The notes beneath the pieces were generated by a model that saw only the letters and a program-made list of their open reading frames with translations, did no database searches and had not been told where the DNA came from. This document shows, piece by piece, positions 17,507 through 33,574 of a DNA stretch of 64,000 bases. The translations under genes were made by a program, and so were the position numbers. The stretch lies in contig NC_087171.1 in NCBI RefSeq assembly GCF_035594125.1, forward strand, positions 16,575,767 to 16,639,766, written 5' to 3'. This DNA is from Scylla paramamosain (lineage: Eukaryota; Arthropoda; Malacostraca; Decapoda; Portunidae). The number at the start of each line of letters is the position of its first letter. Position 1 is the first letter of the stretch.

Positions 17507-19560
17507 ACTGGCCAAGGGCAACAAAAATCCAATAAAAAAAAAGACTCACTGAGATGCCAATCCCCGAATAGGGTCTGAAGCGGTAGTCTAAAATTGAAGG
17601 ATAAGTGTCTTAAAATCTCCCTCTTGAAGGAGTTCAAGTCATAAGAAGGTGGAAATACAGAAGCAGGCAAGGAGTTCCAGAGTTTACCAGAGAAAGGGCT
17701 GAATGATTGAGAATACTGGTTAACTCTTGCATTAGAGAAGTGGACAGAATAGGGGTGAGAAAAAGAAGAAAGTCTTGTGCATCGAGACCATGGAAGGAGG
17801 GGAGGCACCCAGTTAGCAAGATCAGAAGAGCAATTAGCATGAAAATAGTGGTAGAAGAGAGCAAGAGATGCAACACTGCGACAATGAAAAAGAGGCTGAA
17901 GACGGTCAGTTAGACAAGAGGAGTTGATGAGACAAAAAACTTTTGATTCCACCCTGTCTAGAAGAGCAGTATGAGTGGAACCCCTAGACATGTGGAGCAT
18001 ACTCCATACAGGGATGGATAAGGCCTCTGCACAGAATTAGCAGCTGGAAGGGTGAGAAAAACTGGTAGAGATGTCTCAGAATGCCTAACTTCATAGAAGC
18101 TGTTTTAGCTAGAGATGATATGTGAAGTTTCTAGTTTAGATTATAGGTAAAGGACATACTGAGGATGTTCACTATAGAAGATGGGGACAGTTGAGTGTTA
18201 TTGAAGAAGAGGGGATAGTTGTCTGGAAGGTTATGTCGAGTTGATAGATGGAGGAATTGGAGCTTTTGTGGCATTGAACAATATTGAGTTTGCTCTGCCC
18301 CAATCAGAAATTTTAGAGAGATTAGAAGTTAGGTGTCCCATGGCTTCCCTGCATGAACTGTTACTTCCTGAAGGGTTGGACATGTACGAAAAGACATGGA
18401 AAAGTGCAGGGTGGTATCATCAGTGTAGGAGTGGGTAGGATAAGAAGTTTGGTTTAGAAGATCATTGATGAATAATAGGAACAGTGTGTGACAGGACAGA
18501 ATCCTGAGGAACACCACTGTTAATAGATTTAGAAGAATGGTGACCATCTACCACAGCAGCAGTAAAATGATCAGAAAGGAAACTTGAGATGAAGTTACAG
18601 AGAGAAGGATAGAAGCTGTAGGAGGATAGTTTGGAAATCAAAGCTTTGTGCCAGCCTCTATCAAAAGTTTTTGATATGTCTAAGGCAACAGCAAAAGTTT
18701 CACCTAAATCTCCGACAGAGGATGATCAAGATTCCGTAAGGAAAGCCAGAAGATCACCAGTAGAGCATCCTTTACAGAACCCATACTGGCAATTAAATAG
18801 AAGGTTGTGAAGTGATAGATGTTTTCGAATCTTCCTGTTGAGGATAGGTTAAAAAACTTTAAATAGGCAGAAAATCAAAGCAATAGGACAGTAGTTTGAA
18901 GGATTAGAACAGTCACCCTTTTTAGGAACAGGCTGAATGTAGGCAAATTTCCAACAAGATGGAAAGATAGATGTTGACAGACAGAATTGAAAGAGTTTGA
19001 CTAGTTATGGTGCAAGAACAAAGGTGCGGTTTTGGAGAACAGTAGGAGGAACCCCATCAGGTCCTTAAGCCTTCCGAGGGTTTAGACCAATGAGGGTATG
19101 GAAAACATCATTGTGAAGAATTTTGGTAGGTAGCATGAAGTAGTCAGAGGGTGGAGGAGAAGGAAGAACAAGCCCTGAATCATCCAAGGTAGAGTTTTTA
19201 GCAAAGGTTTGAGCAAAGAGTTCATGTTTTAGAAATAGATGAAATGGCAGTGGTGCCATCTGGTTGAAATAAGGAAGGGGAAAGAAGAAGCAAAGTTATG
19301 GGAAATGTTTTTGGCACAAGGGGAGTTAGATCTTGAAAGATTTTGACACTTTCTATTAATGAAGGAGTTTTTGGCTAGCTGAAGAACAGACTTGGCATGG
19401 TTCCCAGCAGAAATATAAAGTGCATGAGATTCTGGTGATGGAAGGCTTAAGTACCTTTTGGGGAGTGCATTAAAAGTTTTGAATGTAAGCTAGAGTGGGA
19501 GTAAATAGTTCACTGTTGATATGGGATGAGGTCATTATGAAGAACTTGGGAATTAAGGCA
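17507..19560 (-). mobile_element. Degenerate non-LTR retrotransposon (LINE), longest copy
   Basis: Read on the minus strand from about 19.5 kb down to 17.5 kb, pieces of one ORF2 appear in order. The first is an inter-domain segment (LAK..FINRKCQNLSRSNSP near 19.35 kb), followed by ELFAQTFAKNSTLDDSGLVL and a LNPRKA motif (19.07-19.26 kb). Next is the RT catalytic segment VP.GSVLSPTLFLLFINDLL...SYTDDTTLH (about 18.4-18.5 kb), where the usual YADD reads YTDD. The C-terminal RVESKVFCLINSS...SGKLWNSLPASVFPPSYD follows (17.6-18.0 kb). Frameshifts and stops separate the pieces, so it is dead. The family resembles jockey/CR1-type elements frequent in decapod assemblies; exact clade not assigned. Confidence 0.85.
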
Positions 19561-19914
19561 CTTGACAGATAAATTAAATATTGCCAATCAGTTAGGGAAG
19601 GTGCATTGTGATGAACTTATTTTGGATGAACATCACAAATTGTTTCTAATCTTTATTGAAAAGCTTTGAGAAGCAAATACACGACATAATGGTGGGCTAT
19701 TGTGGTGATTGACCTCAAACTTGTTACCACAGTGAGATATCTAACTCCTGTCTATTGTAATACTTTTTTTTTTGGCCATCATTTACATAAGGTTGGTCCC
19801 AGAGGTCAGTCCAGTGGCTCTACAACCTTGACATAATTTAAGAAAACTGTGTAGGCTTAATTTTTATTGTAATTTCTGCAGATTAGGGACATTATAATAA
19901 ATAAAAAACTTGAA

Positions 19915-20640
19915 TTGTACATTATCAGATGATTTTACTAAAAAATCTGCCTGCTCTTTATTTACCTTTGCCATCAGCTTTGTAGCTTGCCTTAAGCCAA
20001 GATATATCTTTCAGAAGCATAAATCAACAAAGAAATATTTATTTTATATGAAATTGACAGAGGTATCCAACATTAGCTGTGGCTGTGGAAGTTCATCTAG
20101 AGTGTGTAGCTTCACCTCTCCATTTGGACAGCACATGCCAGGTGTTTCACCTCAGTGCTTTGTAACTCCACACTTTGTGCATAGCAGATACATGGTTCCA
20201 GTGTCATGCTAGAGAGCTGTAGTGTTTGCCTGGCCTCTAGTTGAAGGCCCCTCAGACCTAAGTCTGGGTGTCTATGTAAGGCTTTACGTCTAGCAGCTAT
20301 GTTGGCACGCTCACCTTGGATACTACCTTGCCTGTGTACTTCATCCTTCTGTTGTCTTGACCTGGCACAGCTAGCAGCATCAGCTTGTTGGTGAGCCTAT
20401 TGTTGTTCCTGAGTCTCTTGTACCCTGAATCTTACTGTTCAAGCTGAATTAGCTTGGTAATGATCCTCCTCGTCACTCTCTTGCTCTCTGATTCTTGCTC
20501 CTCTATCATCATTGGAATGAAGCTGAGCTTGATGCTCCTCTTCACATTCTTGTTCTCTTCTTTCTCTTACACAAAATGCTGAAGTATCTCTACCTCTATT
20601 GCTTCTCTTTTTAGAGACATGTTGGATCACAATCACTAAT
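19915..20640 (-). mobile_element. Helitron remnant (N-terminal Rep/helicase region)
   Basis: On the minus strand a frame at 20439-20636 is rich in Arg/Glu repeats (RERREQECEEEHQAQL, RIREQESDEEDH), like the RE-rich N-terminus of animal Helitron Rep/helicases. Downstream on the same strand (about 20.1-20.2 kb) a frame reads CTKCGVTKH, a stop, then GMCCPNGEVKLHTLDELP. This matches the Cys-pair then CC-NGKV-LP motif that opens the Helitron_like_N domain. Stops and frameshifts interrupt it, and no Rep HUH motif or helicase motifs remain in the window. The order and spacing of the two parts support the call. Confidence 0.55.
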
Positions 20641-21788
20641 CATTGGGCTGGTTTAGAGGTGTGTTCAGGTCAAAGTTCAAAAAAGAACTGATGATCAAGA
20701 AACTACTAGCCTTTTATACCATTTTTCAACCATCCAAAATTATCAGGAGGCTGAGTAGTTAACCCTGAGTTAGTTGAATTGTGATTAGTTGCTGCAGTGT
20801 TGCACAGTATTACATATGTGATCTGATTGGTTGGGAAGATATTGTACTAAGTTGCATCATTCTATAATGAACCTTTGATAAGCAGGAATAACATTTATTA
20901 ATCTTGATTGATCCTGTTTCACTATTGCACCATGCTTCTTATATAATGTTTTATAATTTTAGCAACATTTTTACTATCTTTAGAAACATGAAAATTTGAC
21001 TCCCCTTGCAACCCTTTTGGCCATGCCCACCAAATTTATAAAGAACATACACATAGAAAAATTCTTTTGCCTGTTGTATAAAGATGATGATGATAATAAT
21101 AATAATAATGATAATAATAATTGATGATGGAGCAAGGGAGCTGTGGATCCCTCCATTGTATTTTTATCCCTACACTGATACAAAACATGACTAAGTCCAT
21201 AGTCTTGGATATTTCCATTTAAGAATTTCATCCCAATACTCACTGAAATAGACTTACAGTGATTGTGGCTTCTTGTGGTCTTCTTCTCAATAAAGTGTTT
21301 AATACAGGAACAGTATGTGCATGTGGCTTTTAACTACACTATACTGACAACCAACAACTTAAAACTCTCATGGTATATACTTGTGATTCTATCGTATTGC
21401 TGCTCTGGAACTTGAGTTTTTAAACAGACCTCACAAAACTCACAGCCATTTCATCCTTTTTGAGCCATTCATCTTTAATGCATTGAACTTTATAACCAAT
21501 GAATCCCATTTTCTTTTTTCCTGTAACCCTTCTTCTCCAGGTGTACCTGTGGATCATCTTGTGCACTAAGAAGTTGTTTGCCAGAAACGAGCCTTTCTCT
21601 GAACAGACTTCCACAAGGTAGTCCCCATTCTCATTCCTTCCTAAACATCATATACTAGTTCTACTCTGTCTTCATGCCACATACCTTTACATCCATATCA
21701 CTCTAAGGTTTCAAAATTTTTTTCACTCATAATTTTTGTTTTTTACAAAGTTAACAAAGTTGTTGGTATCATGCATAAAAGTCTATAG

Positions 21789-21795
<7 letters not shown>

Positions 21796-21879
<84 letters not shown>
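21796..21879. repeat. (CA)n microsatellite, 5' flank of a SINE
   Basis: About 84 bp of CA dinucleotides ending where the tRNA-like SINE head begins. Confidence 0.97.
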
Positions 21880-21881
<2 letters not shown>

Positions 21882-22160
21882 TAGTGGCTAATATACTCAG
21901 TTCAAAACTGAGAAGGCCTGGGTTTGAGTGCAAACAGAGGACCCTCATGATGCATAGCCCTTGTTCACACCGTAGCAAGTAGATATGGAATGTAAACCAA
22001 GGCATTGTGATTTCACTGTCCAGGTGTGTGGTGTGTAAGTGGTCTCAGTCTTACCCAAAGATTAGCCATTATGAGCTCTAAGCTCTTTCTTTAAGGAAAC
22101 AGCTGACTTTGTCATGAGATCAGCAGACAACCATGGGTGTATAACACTCATATACACACT
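21880..22160 (+). mobile_element. tRNA-Leu-like SINE
   Basis: The head starts GTAGTGGCTAATATACTC, an A-box-like segment. A perfect anticodon arm follows: CTCAG (21896-21900), a seven-base loop TTCAAAA and CTGAG (21908-21912). The anticodon CAA would be leucine. A B-box-like GGGTTTGAGTGC lies at 21920-21931. The body after the head (GTGGTCTCAGTCTTACCC ... TGAGCTCTAAGCTC) is not tRNA and resembles the common decapod SINE body. The element is bounded on both sides by (CA)n. Confidence 0.65.
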
Positions 22161-22161
22161 C

Positions 22162-22169
22162 ACACACAT

Positions 22170-22266
<97 letters not shown>
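22162..22266. repeat. (CA)n microsatellite, 3' flank of a SINE
   Basis: About 105 bp of CA dinucleotides, with one early TG interruption (CACATGCACA), directly after the SINE body. Confidence 0.97.
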
Positions 22267-22268
<2 letters not shown>

Positions 22269-22269
22269 A

Positions 22270-23105
22270 GCTTAATATCCACACCGATTTTCAGTTAGGA
22301 TTGTCCTAAACATAATCCTGGTTATTGAGGTTTAACAATAAATTATAATGGAGACTTTTGGAAATATGCTCCTCCTGAATGAACTGCATTATTCTTTGTT
22401 TCAGATTGTTTATTGGTTAAACATGACATTTATGTAAGAGAGGATAGACTTTGAGAGATGGTAGATGTATATTAGTAGAGTCAGTGCAAATGAACAAGAT
22501 TAGTATTAAATTGTATTGACCAATATAAGATATCAGCATACAAGCATTTTATTCCATAAACATTTTCTTTTACAGGAGTCTATGGTATCAAAATGTCAAG
22601 TATGAAGTACATATACTGATATATATAATAATGCACAGTTACATAGTTTGTGCTGTGTTCACAGTGCTTGCTCATAATCCATGGGTAATGTCTCATTCAA
22701 ATTCAGACATTGTGCTATAGTTTGTTGCTAACTTTCATTGGAATCATTGGCAGCTCATGCACAGGTGCAGTGGAACTGCAGCATCCCTTACCTTCCTCCC
22801 AATATGTATATGTAATTTATTTATTTAATTATTGATATTTTTTTTATATTTGTGTGTGTACAAAATTAAACAGCATAACACAAAATTCAGCATCATTATG
22901 TACACTCATGCACATGTGCCACCTTCCTCTGTGACAGAAGCAAGGTGAATACTGTTGTTCACCTATACTCTTTTTACTGTCGGAAGAACACTCTGGCATT
23001 GGCTGAGTAGGGAAATTCCCCATGAACTGCTTTGCCATGTCTCCACAGGACCAATTGGCTTAACACCTTGGTGGAAAGTACAGTCAACCCTCCTGCCTCA
23101 CAACT
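22270..23105. other. Intronic DNA with nothing recognised
   Basis: AT-rich unique-looking sequence with no exon or element supported. Confidence 0.4.
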
Positions 23106-25213
<2,108 letters not shown>

Positions 25214-25343
25214 GTCTATTTTGAGGATTATTGTATTTTTTTAATATAACTACACTGTTTTTCTTTCTTAGAGTTAAATATATTTGTTAGTGTATTAGCA
25301 CGAATCTGTTCCAAATGTTACTTATTGTTCTTGTCTTCCACAG

Positions 25344-25493
25344 GTTGTACTGTCAGCATGCAGTAGCTACTTTGAGCAGTTGTTTGAGGAACATCCAGAT
25401 AAATCTCCCATCATAATCTTGAAAGACATGAAGTTCACACACGTCTCACAGTTGGTGAATTTCATGTACCGGGGAGAAATCAATATTACCCAG
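25344..25493 (+). CDS. BTB/POZ exon 2 (central BTB core)
   Basis: The acceptor is TTGTCTTCCACAG and the donor is ACCCAG then GTATGT; the exon is 50 codons, phase 0 at both ends. It begins VVLSACSSYFEQLFEEHPDK and continues with IIILKD and NFMYRGEINITQ, the core BTB alpha/beta segment with the VLSACS and FMY-GE signatures of ttk-type BTB proteins. The intron before it is 8,946 bp and full of transposon fragments. A (CT)n tract of about 250 bp ends about 130 bp upstream of the acceptor, and an (ATT)n tract starts about 55 bp downstream of the donor, so the exon is wedged between microsatellites. Confidence 0.96.
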
Positions 25494-25548
25494 GTATGTA
25501 TGCTGTATAAATATATGTTATTATTATTTTCTCATCATCATCATCATC

Positions 25549-25558
25549 ATTATTATTG

Positions 25559-25629
<71 letters not shown>

Positions 25630-25650
25630 ATTATTATTATTATTATTATT
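25549..25650. repeat. (ATT)n microsatellite
   Basis: TTA/ATT trinucleotides preceded by a short (CAT)n stretch, beginning about 55 bp after the donor of BTB exon 2. Confidence 0.97.
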
Positions 25651-25895
25651 GCAGACTGTGATGGGAAACATTTTAAGGTCTTCTGTTCTCAAATTTTATT
25701 TGATTACATTTCCATGGGTTTAGTTTGTTTCTTTCCTGACACAGTTGAAGTAGATTTTGTGGATCATTCTAATAATTAGTTATAAAGTAATTTATTTTTT
25801 ATGATTTTTTGTCTCATAATACATCTTCACACTTTATGACATGATTATGTGTAATCTTTCATTGCAATGACAAATGTTGTTTTCCTCCACTGTAG

Positions 25896-26018
25896 GACAT
25901 GTTGTCAGGCCTCCTAAAAACTGCTGAGACCCTGAAGGTAAAAGGTCTAGCAGAGGTGTCTGGGGACCAACCAATACCACAGACAGCAAACCCAGTCCCA
26001 CCCATCCTACGGCTTGGG
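25896..26018 (+). CDS. BTB/POZ exon 3 (C-terminal BTB helices)
   Basis: The acceptor is CCTCCACTGTAG and the donor is CTTGGG then GTAAGT; the exon is 41 codons, phase 0 at both ends. It starts DMLSGLLKTAETLKVKGLAE, the last BTB helices; the LLKTAE-L-VKGLAE motif is typical of the insect family. About 20 Pro-rich linker residues follow. It completes the BTB domain at about residue 116-120 of the form starting at 16260. Confidence 0.95.
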
Positions 26019-26151
26019 GTAAGTTGTTCACTGGTACTGTTATGTATTCTAACACAGGCCATGCCAAGATTTAACCCTGTTGATCTATCTGCCTCTCTGT
26101 CTCATCCCTCACTCCTTCCAGAGCACCCCCTCTATGGGATGACCAAACATG

Positions 26152-26254
26152 ACATAGAGTGGAAGAAGTAGAATTAGCATGGAACCATACAGCTTAGCAA
26201 GCTACCATTACATAGAGTGGAAGAAGTAGAATTAGCATGGAACCATACAGCTTA
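26152..26254. repeat. 58-bp tandem duplication
   Basis: ACATAGAGTGGAAGAAGTAG starts at 26152 and again at 26210. Each copy runs about 45 bp with no visible mismatch up to CAGCTTA, so the duplication is recent. Confidence 0.9.
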
Positions 26255-26774
26255 CCATTAGGTGACAAAGAATGTAAACATAGAAACTAACTTTCAAAAC
26301 TACATGTGAGGATGTGATGGTTAACTAGTGTGTGATAATGAGGAGCTTCCTTGACCACAAGAAAAATCAACAATGGTAAAACATAATTTTAGGTTTTAGG
26401 AAAAAATAAGTTGAAAACAAATTGATAATGGGAAAAAAAAAAGTTCAATATGTTTCACATTAATTTTACTTAAACCTGTGTAGTAAATGTCAAGGTTCAT
26501 GGTTATGTTTTAAAGAGAAGACATGTGTTTGTAGATCTGATTTTGCATTCATGTAAGACAGGGATATACTAGCTTGACTGTTAATGTTATGATGATCAGT
26601 ACCTGGTGTCATAGAAACAAGAGCTACTAGAGCTGAACCTTTTTTGGTGTAAGCAAGGGTTCCTAAATGTAATTGCACTCACTAATAATAATTTGATTGG
26701 TTTCTTATGTAGGCTGTCAAATCTTGGCCTCTCCATTATAAAGGTGCATCCCTACATTTGTCTGTCTTTTTCAG

Positions 26775-26888
26775 GCTACCATACCCCAGATGATGCCTCC
26801 CACCTCCTCCCCTCTCACCACAGCCCTCAATGCACCACTGGTCACACCTCCCACCCTGGCCCCCCTTGCAGCACTGCTCAATCCAGAG
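26775..26888 (+). CDS. Linker exon, Pro/Thr/Ala-rich
   Basis: The acceptor is CTGTCTTTTTCAG and the donor is CCAGAG then GTAAGT. The 38 codons stay open in phase 0 and encode a Met/Pro/Thr/Leu/Ala-rich stretch (ATIPQMMPPTSSPLTT onward) with no recognised domain. It is probably disordered linker between the BTB and the DNA-binding region. It is included because both splice sites are consensus and the phase fits its neighbours. Alternative skipping would preserve the frame. Confidence 0.85.
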
Positions 26889-29633
<2,745 letters not shown>

Positions 29634-30030
29634 GGTCTAGGCCTGGATGAACGGCGTGCAAACCTTCTCAAGAGAATGAGCCAGGAACATGAGGCAGGAG
29701 TGGCTGGTGTTAGCAGTGGTGCAGCAGTACCAAGTGCAGGTCTTAGTGGAGGTGGGGGTGCCTCTACCCATGAACCACCTCTAAAGATGCCACGTCATGA
29801 ACGGGAGGAAGAGAATGACAGCCATCAGCAACAGCAGCAACAACAGAAACAGCAACAGCAGCAACAGCAGCAGCAACAGCAACAACAACAGCAACAACAA
29901 CAGCAGCAGCTTCCCCACTCCTCATTGTTTATGAGTCCACAGGATAAGATTCCCACTACCAGCTCCTCCATGCAGAATGTACTCACTCCCATTCCCCAAG
30001 AACTGACCGTCAACGCCCGCCAAGAGTTAC
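29634..30030 (+). CDS. Linker exon with polyglutamine tract
   Basis: The acceptor is TGCATTTTCAG and the donor is GAGTTAC then GTAAGT, leaving phase 1. The first residues are GLGLDERRANLLKRMSQEHE, a charged helix-like segment. A Gly/Ser/Ala-rich stretch, a basic patch (KMPRHERE) that could serve nuclear import, and then polyQ follow. The polyQ is seven Gln, one Lys, then about 20 Gln, encoded by mixed CAG and CAA codons at about 29827-29908. The C-terminal part is Ser/Pro-rich. PolyQ tracts are common in BTB transcription factors of arthropods and often vary in length. If splicing failed at 30030, translation would stop at 30074, giving a truncated BTB protein without Psq domains. Confidence 0.92.
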
Positions 30031-30184
30031 GTAAGTGTCCCTCATATACTTTCAATGGGGCATGTAACAAGTGAACTTTGTTACTGTTATTTATTTGCTC
30101 AATTTTGTATGGGCTGAACTTTGAAAAACCATTTTCTAAATTTTGTTTTGTCTGCTCATTAACTATGTAAATAAATATTCTGTA

Positions 30185-30189
<5 letters not shown>

Positions 30190-30214
<25 letters not shown>
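30190..30214. repeat. (AC)n, 5' flank of a LINE tail
   Basis: About 24 bp of AC directly before the LINE-derived reading frame. Confidence 0.95.
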
Positions 30215-30216
<2 letters not shown>

Positions 30217-30492
30217 CTATAGATTGATAAATGATATGGAAAATGTGGACAAAGAAGGTTTTATAAATTTAGACACACAGAGTACAAGGGGACACAATAA
30301 GAAGTTGAAGAAAGTTAACTGTAGAAGAGACATTAAGAAGTATAGTTTTCCTAACAGAAGTGTGGAGAAATGGAATGAACTCAGTGAAGACGTTGTAAAT
30401 GCCGAAACTGTCAGTGCTTTTAAGACCAAACTAGATAGATATAGAGACGAGATACTATGAGATTACTCCCCTCCAGTAAACCACAACTAGGT

Positions 30493-30493
<1 letters not shown>
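30215..30493 (+). mobile_element. 5'-truncated LINE 3' end ending in an (AC)n tail
   Basis: A frame ending at TGA (30458-30460) encodes TRGHNKKLKKVNCRRDIKKY, then SFPNRSVEKWNELSEDVVNA and SAFKTKLDRYRDEIL. This is the conserved C-terminus of non-LTR retrotransposon ORF2 (the ...SFPxRxVxxWNxLxxxVV... pattern). After the stop it reads CCAGTAAACCACAACTAGGTAA and enters (AC)n. Only the last 80 or so codons remain. It sits in the intron between the polyQ and Psq exons in the sense direction. Confidence 0.8.

Positions 30494-30582
<89 letters not shown>
30494..30582. repeat. (AC)n, 3' tail of the LINE fragment
   Basis: About 88 bp of uninterrupted AC following the LINE 3' end. Confidence 0.97.
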
Positions 30583-30584
<2 letters not shown>

Positions 30585-31185
30585 TCATTACTTTTAATGC
30601 TATGATATTTTACCACTGAAAATTTTCCTGCTATTCTGCTTACCTATCAACATATATTTTATCCACTATACTTATCAGTTACACCCAAATGCCTTATCAA
30701 TTACACCCAAGAACAATATTCCTGATTTATTTATTAATTTTATCTTTCCATCTTTACTTTCATATAATAGTTTGCTCACTATATGAAAACTTTCTTCAGG
30801 TGACAAAGACAGAGTCAGCTTATGAACAGGATAATGACATGATAATCCCATGGGTAAGGGGAAATTTTGGGGTTATTATCTTTCTTTTGTTCTCTTACTG
30901 TTCTCTTTTTATGCAACTCAGAAATGTGTCTAGATTGTTAAATTAGGATCTTGTGCTTTGATTTTAGCTTTGTTAGAGATGTTGGTTATTTGGTTTGTAC
31001 ATTGTGCAGTATTTTGATAGCCAGCAACATCCCACTTTGGAAGGTTTACATCTTCTATAGGCCTAAGAACTTCCCCCAATGGAATTCTTCCAGTGGCAGG
31101 GCTAGGATTTCAATAAAACAACTAGAACTTAAACCAACAGAATGTACCCCAAAAATCTCTTCCTAGGAATTTAGAGATTCCCCCC

Positions 31186-31347
<162 letters not shown>

Positions 31348-31840
31348 ATACTTTTCCTAACAGCCACATTAGTGGCATTGAAAATTTTTCTGATAAAATT
31401 TTTTGACAATTTTTAAAGTTCAGCTCTGAAAATTTTAAGAATTTTTAAAGAAAAATCCTTCTGTAACGTAACAAGGTCAGCTCTTAGTAGTGAGGATTGT
31501 TTTTGCAAGTCATCTGATTGTTGCAGATTTTTAATGTAAGTAAAAAATATTTAGATTGATATTTTTTATTTAAGTTTCACTCTTAGATATTTAATTAATT
31601 TTCTACATTGTAGAATTGGAGAATTAACTTTATAGCTGAGAAAATCAAATTTTTAACTGAAGAAAGGTTGATCATAACTCACCATCCTCATGAACATCGT
31701 AGTTCAGAACCATTCAGAATACAAAGACATTATGATGCCTGCCGAAACATCACTGAAGTGCTGTGACAGTTATTCTTCTTATACATTAATATTATTAGAT
31801 AAATTGTGCATCCTCTACATGAAAGTGTATCCTTTCGTAG

Positions 31841-32058
31841 CGGACTTCTTGAAGTCCTACACCGTCTTCAAGCTGAACGACTATCTCGGATTCCGCACAC
31901 GGCAGCAGTTCTGGGAGGAACCTGCTGTTAGACGCATCCTGGAGGGGATCAAGAACAAAGAAATTGATATGAAAAGTGCAGCTGAACTTCTCGGTGTGTC
32001 GTATGGGACCTTGTATGGGCGGTATCGAGAAGTCTTTGGGTATCTCAAACATTCTTGG
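31841..32058 (+). CDS. Pipsqueak-type helix-turn-helix domain 1
   Basis: The acceptor is TATCCTTTCGTAG; its two leading bases complete the codon split by the previous donor, giving Pro308. The donor is TCTTGG then GTAAGT, phase 0. The key segment reads TRQQFWEEPAVRRILEGIKN, then KEIDMKSAAELLGVSYGTLY and GRYREVFGYLKHSW. This is the Psq pattern: a Trp-anchored first helix, a K-E/D-M/L-x2-AA turn, then a V-x2-GTL recognition helix. Psq repeats bind DNA, with GAGAG-like sites reported for Drosophila Pipsqueak. The YGTLYGRYRE recognition segment suggests a subfamily distinct from Bric-a-brac, which has a TTLW-type helix. Confidence 0.93.
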
Positions 32059-32471
32059 GTAAGTGTATTAATTTTATGTTCACACTTGCACCTGATTTGC
32101 AGTGATGTATTAAGTGGAGGATGAGCTGGTCTTCATTATGGATAGATCAGTCACAGCTCAGTATCTTATACTTTTCTCAAAGGAATTGTAAACTATCATC
32201 GTCACCAAACCAATTTCTTATATTGATAAAAATGAATATGTTTACAGACAAGAAAATTACTACATGATAATTATAGAGGTGATGATTTAGAGGTTCTCAG
32301 TTCATTTATGTAGTAAAACACCAGAATTGAATAGAGACCTGGAAGCCCATCCATCATATATATATTCTGATGCCTTTTCCCAGGAACTCCTTCAAGTAGT
32401 AGCCACAGGTTAAGTCTTGATTTATTCTTTTCAATATAATTGCCAGTGCTCACTCCAGTCCACCTCCAACC

Positions 32472-32601
<130 letters not shown>

Positions 32602-33574
32602 CATGCACTCAACTTCTTGCTACCTAGTTTTCAAAAGACTTTTTCTTTTCATGGCAGCTAATTCTCATGTTCTCAGTGATCTCTATTACTCCAGTCCGTG
32701 AAACTCACCTGCCTTGTGTTAATTGGCTCAGGGGATTGCATCATTCCTGCAAAATGTTTTCATGTTCTCTTTAGATGGCTTGATTATCACCAGATGCTGC
32801 ATTTGACCTTAATACCTTGTGCAATTGAGTAAGATATAGGATTCAAGATTAACATTTAGAGCTATAGAGATTTTGGGAAATTATTTTAACACATGAGAAG
32901 GAAGTTGACAAAGGGGTGCAAAAGCAAAGTAAAGGGGATTATTGGTCTAGCTGCAACTGTAGTTAATGAACATTGCACATGGACATTACATGAAATTTTG
33001 GGTAACAGTTGATCATCTTCATTTCTTTTAATGTTCATATATTTCATTATGGAGTTGGACAACTTATGAGTCTTTTCCTTTTTTGTGGTCATAGATGATC
33101 TCCTCTTTGATGCTCATCCTTCACATGGCATCCTCTGTGATCTTCAGTCTTCTCACTGGTCTCCCTCCAACTTCCTCAAACTTTTATCACCTTACTTCAC
33201 TCAGCTCATCATCTCATTAAACATTCTTTCTGTACACATCACATACCTCACATATTTCAACATCCTGATGTCATTTTACCCTCTCCATCCCATCATGCTA
33301 TGTTTCAACACTGTAGTACACACAATAGATACTCACCTTATCCGTTTGATCAACAAGCTGCTATTTCTTCTCTCACTGTTGCTTCTTCTCCTGTCTTACA
33401 AGATAACATCTCTTCTGGGTAGAAGAAATGATTCTATATTTGTAGACTACCTCCACCTGCCTCCCTCTGTTCCCAACCTTCTCTCTAGTTTGACACATTT
33501 TACAGTCCTGAGTATTTCTTATGCATTGTACATGAGAAGAAGAGATGGAAATTCTTAATCTTTATTTTTAAGAA

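Noticed and set aside
31690..31840. Upstream extension of the Psq exon frame
   Set aside because: The TATCCTTTCGTAG acceptor at 31840 restores the phase left by the previous exon, and the upstream residues are not conserved-looking.
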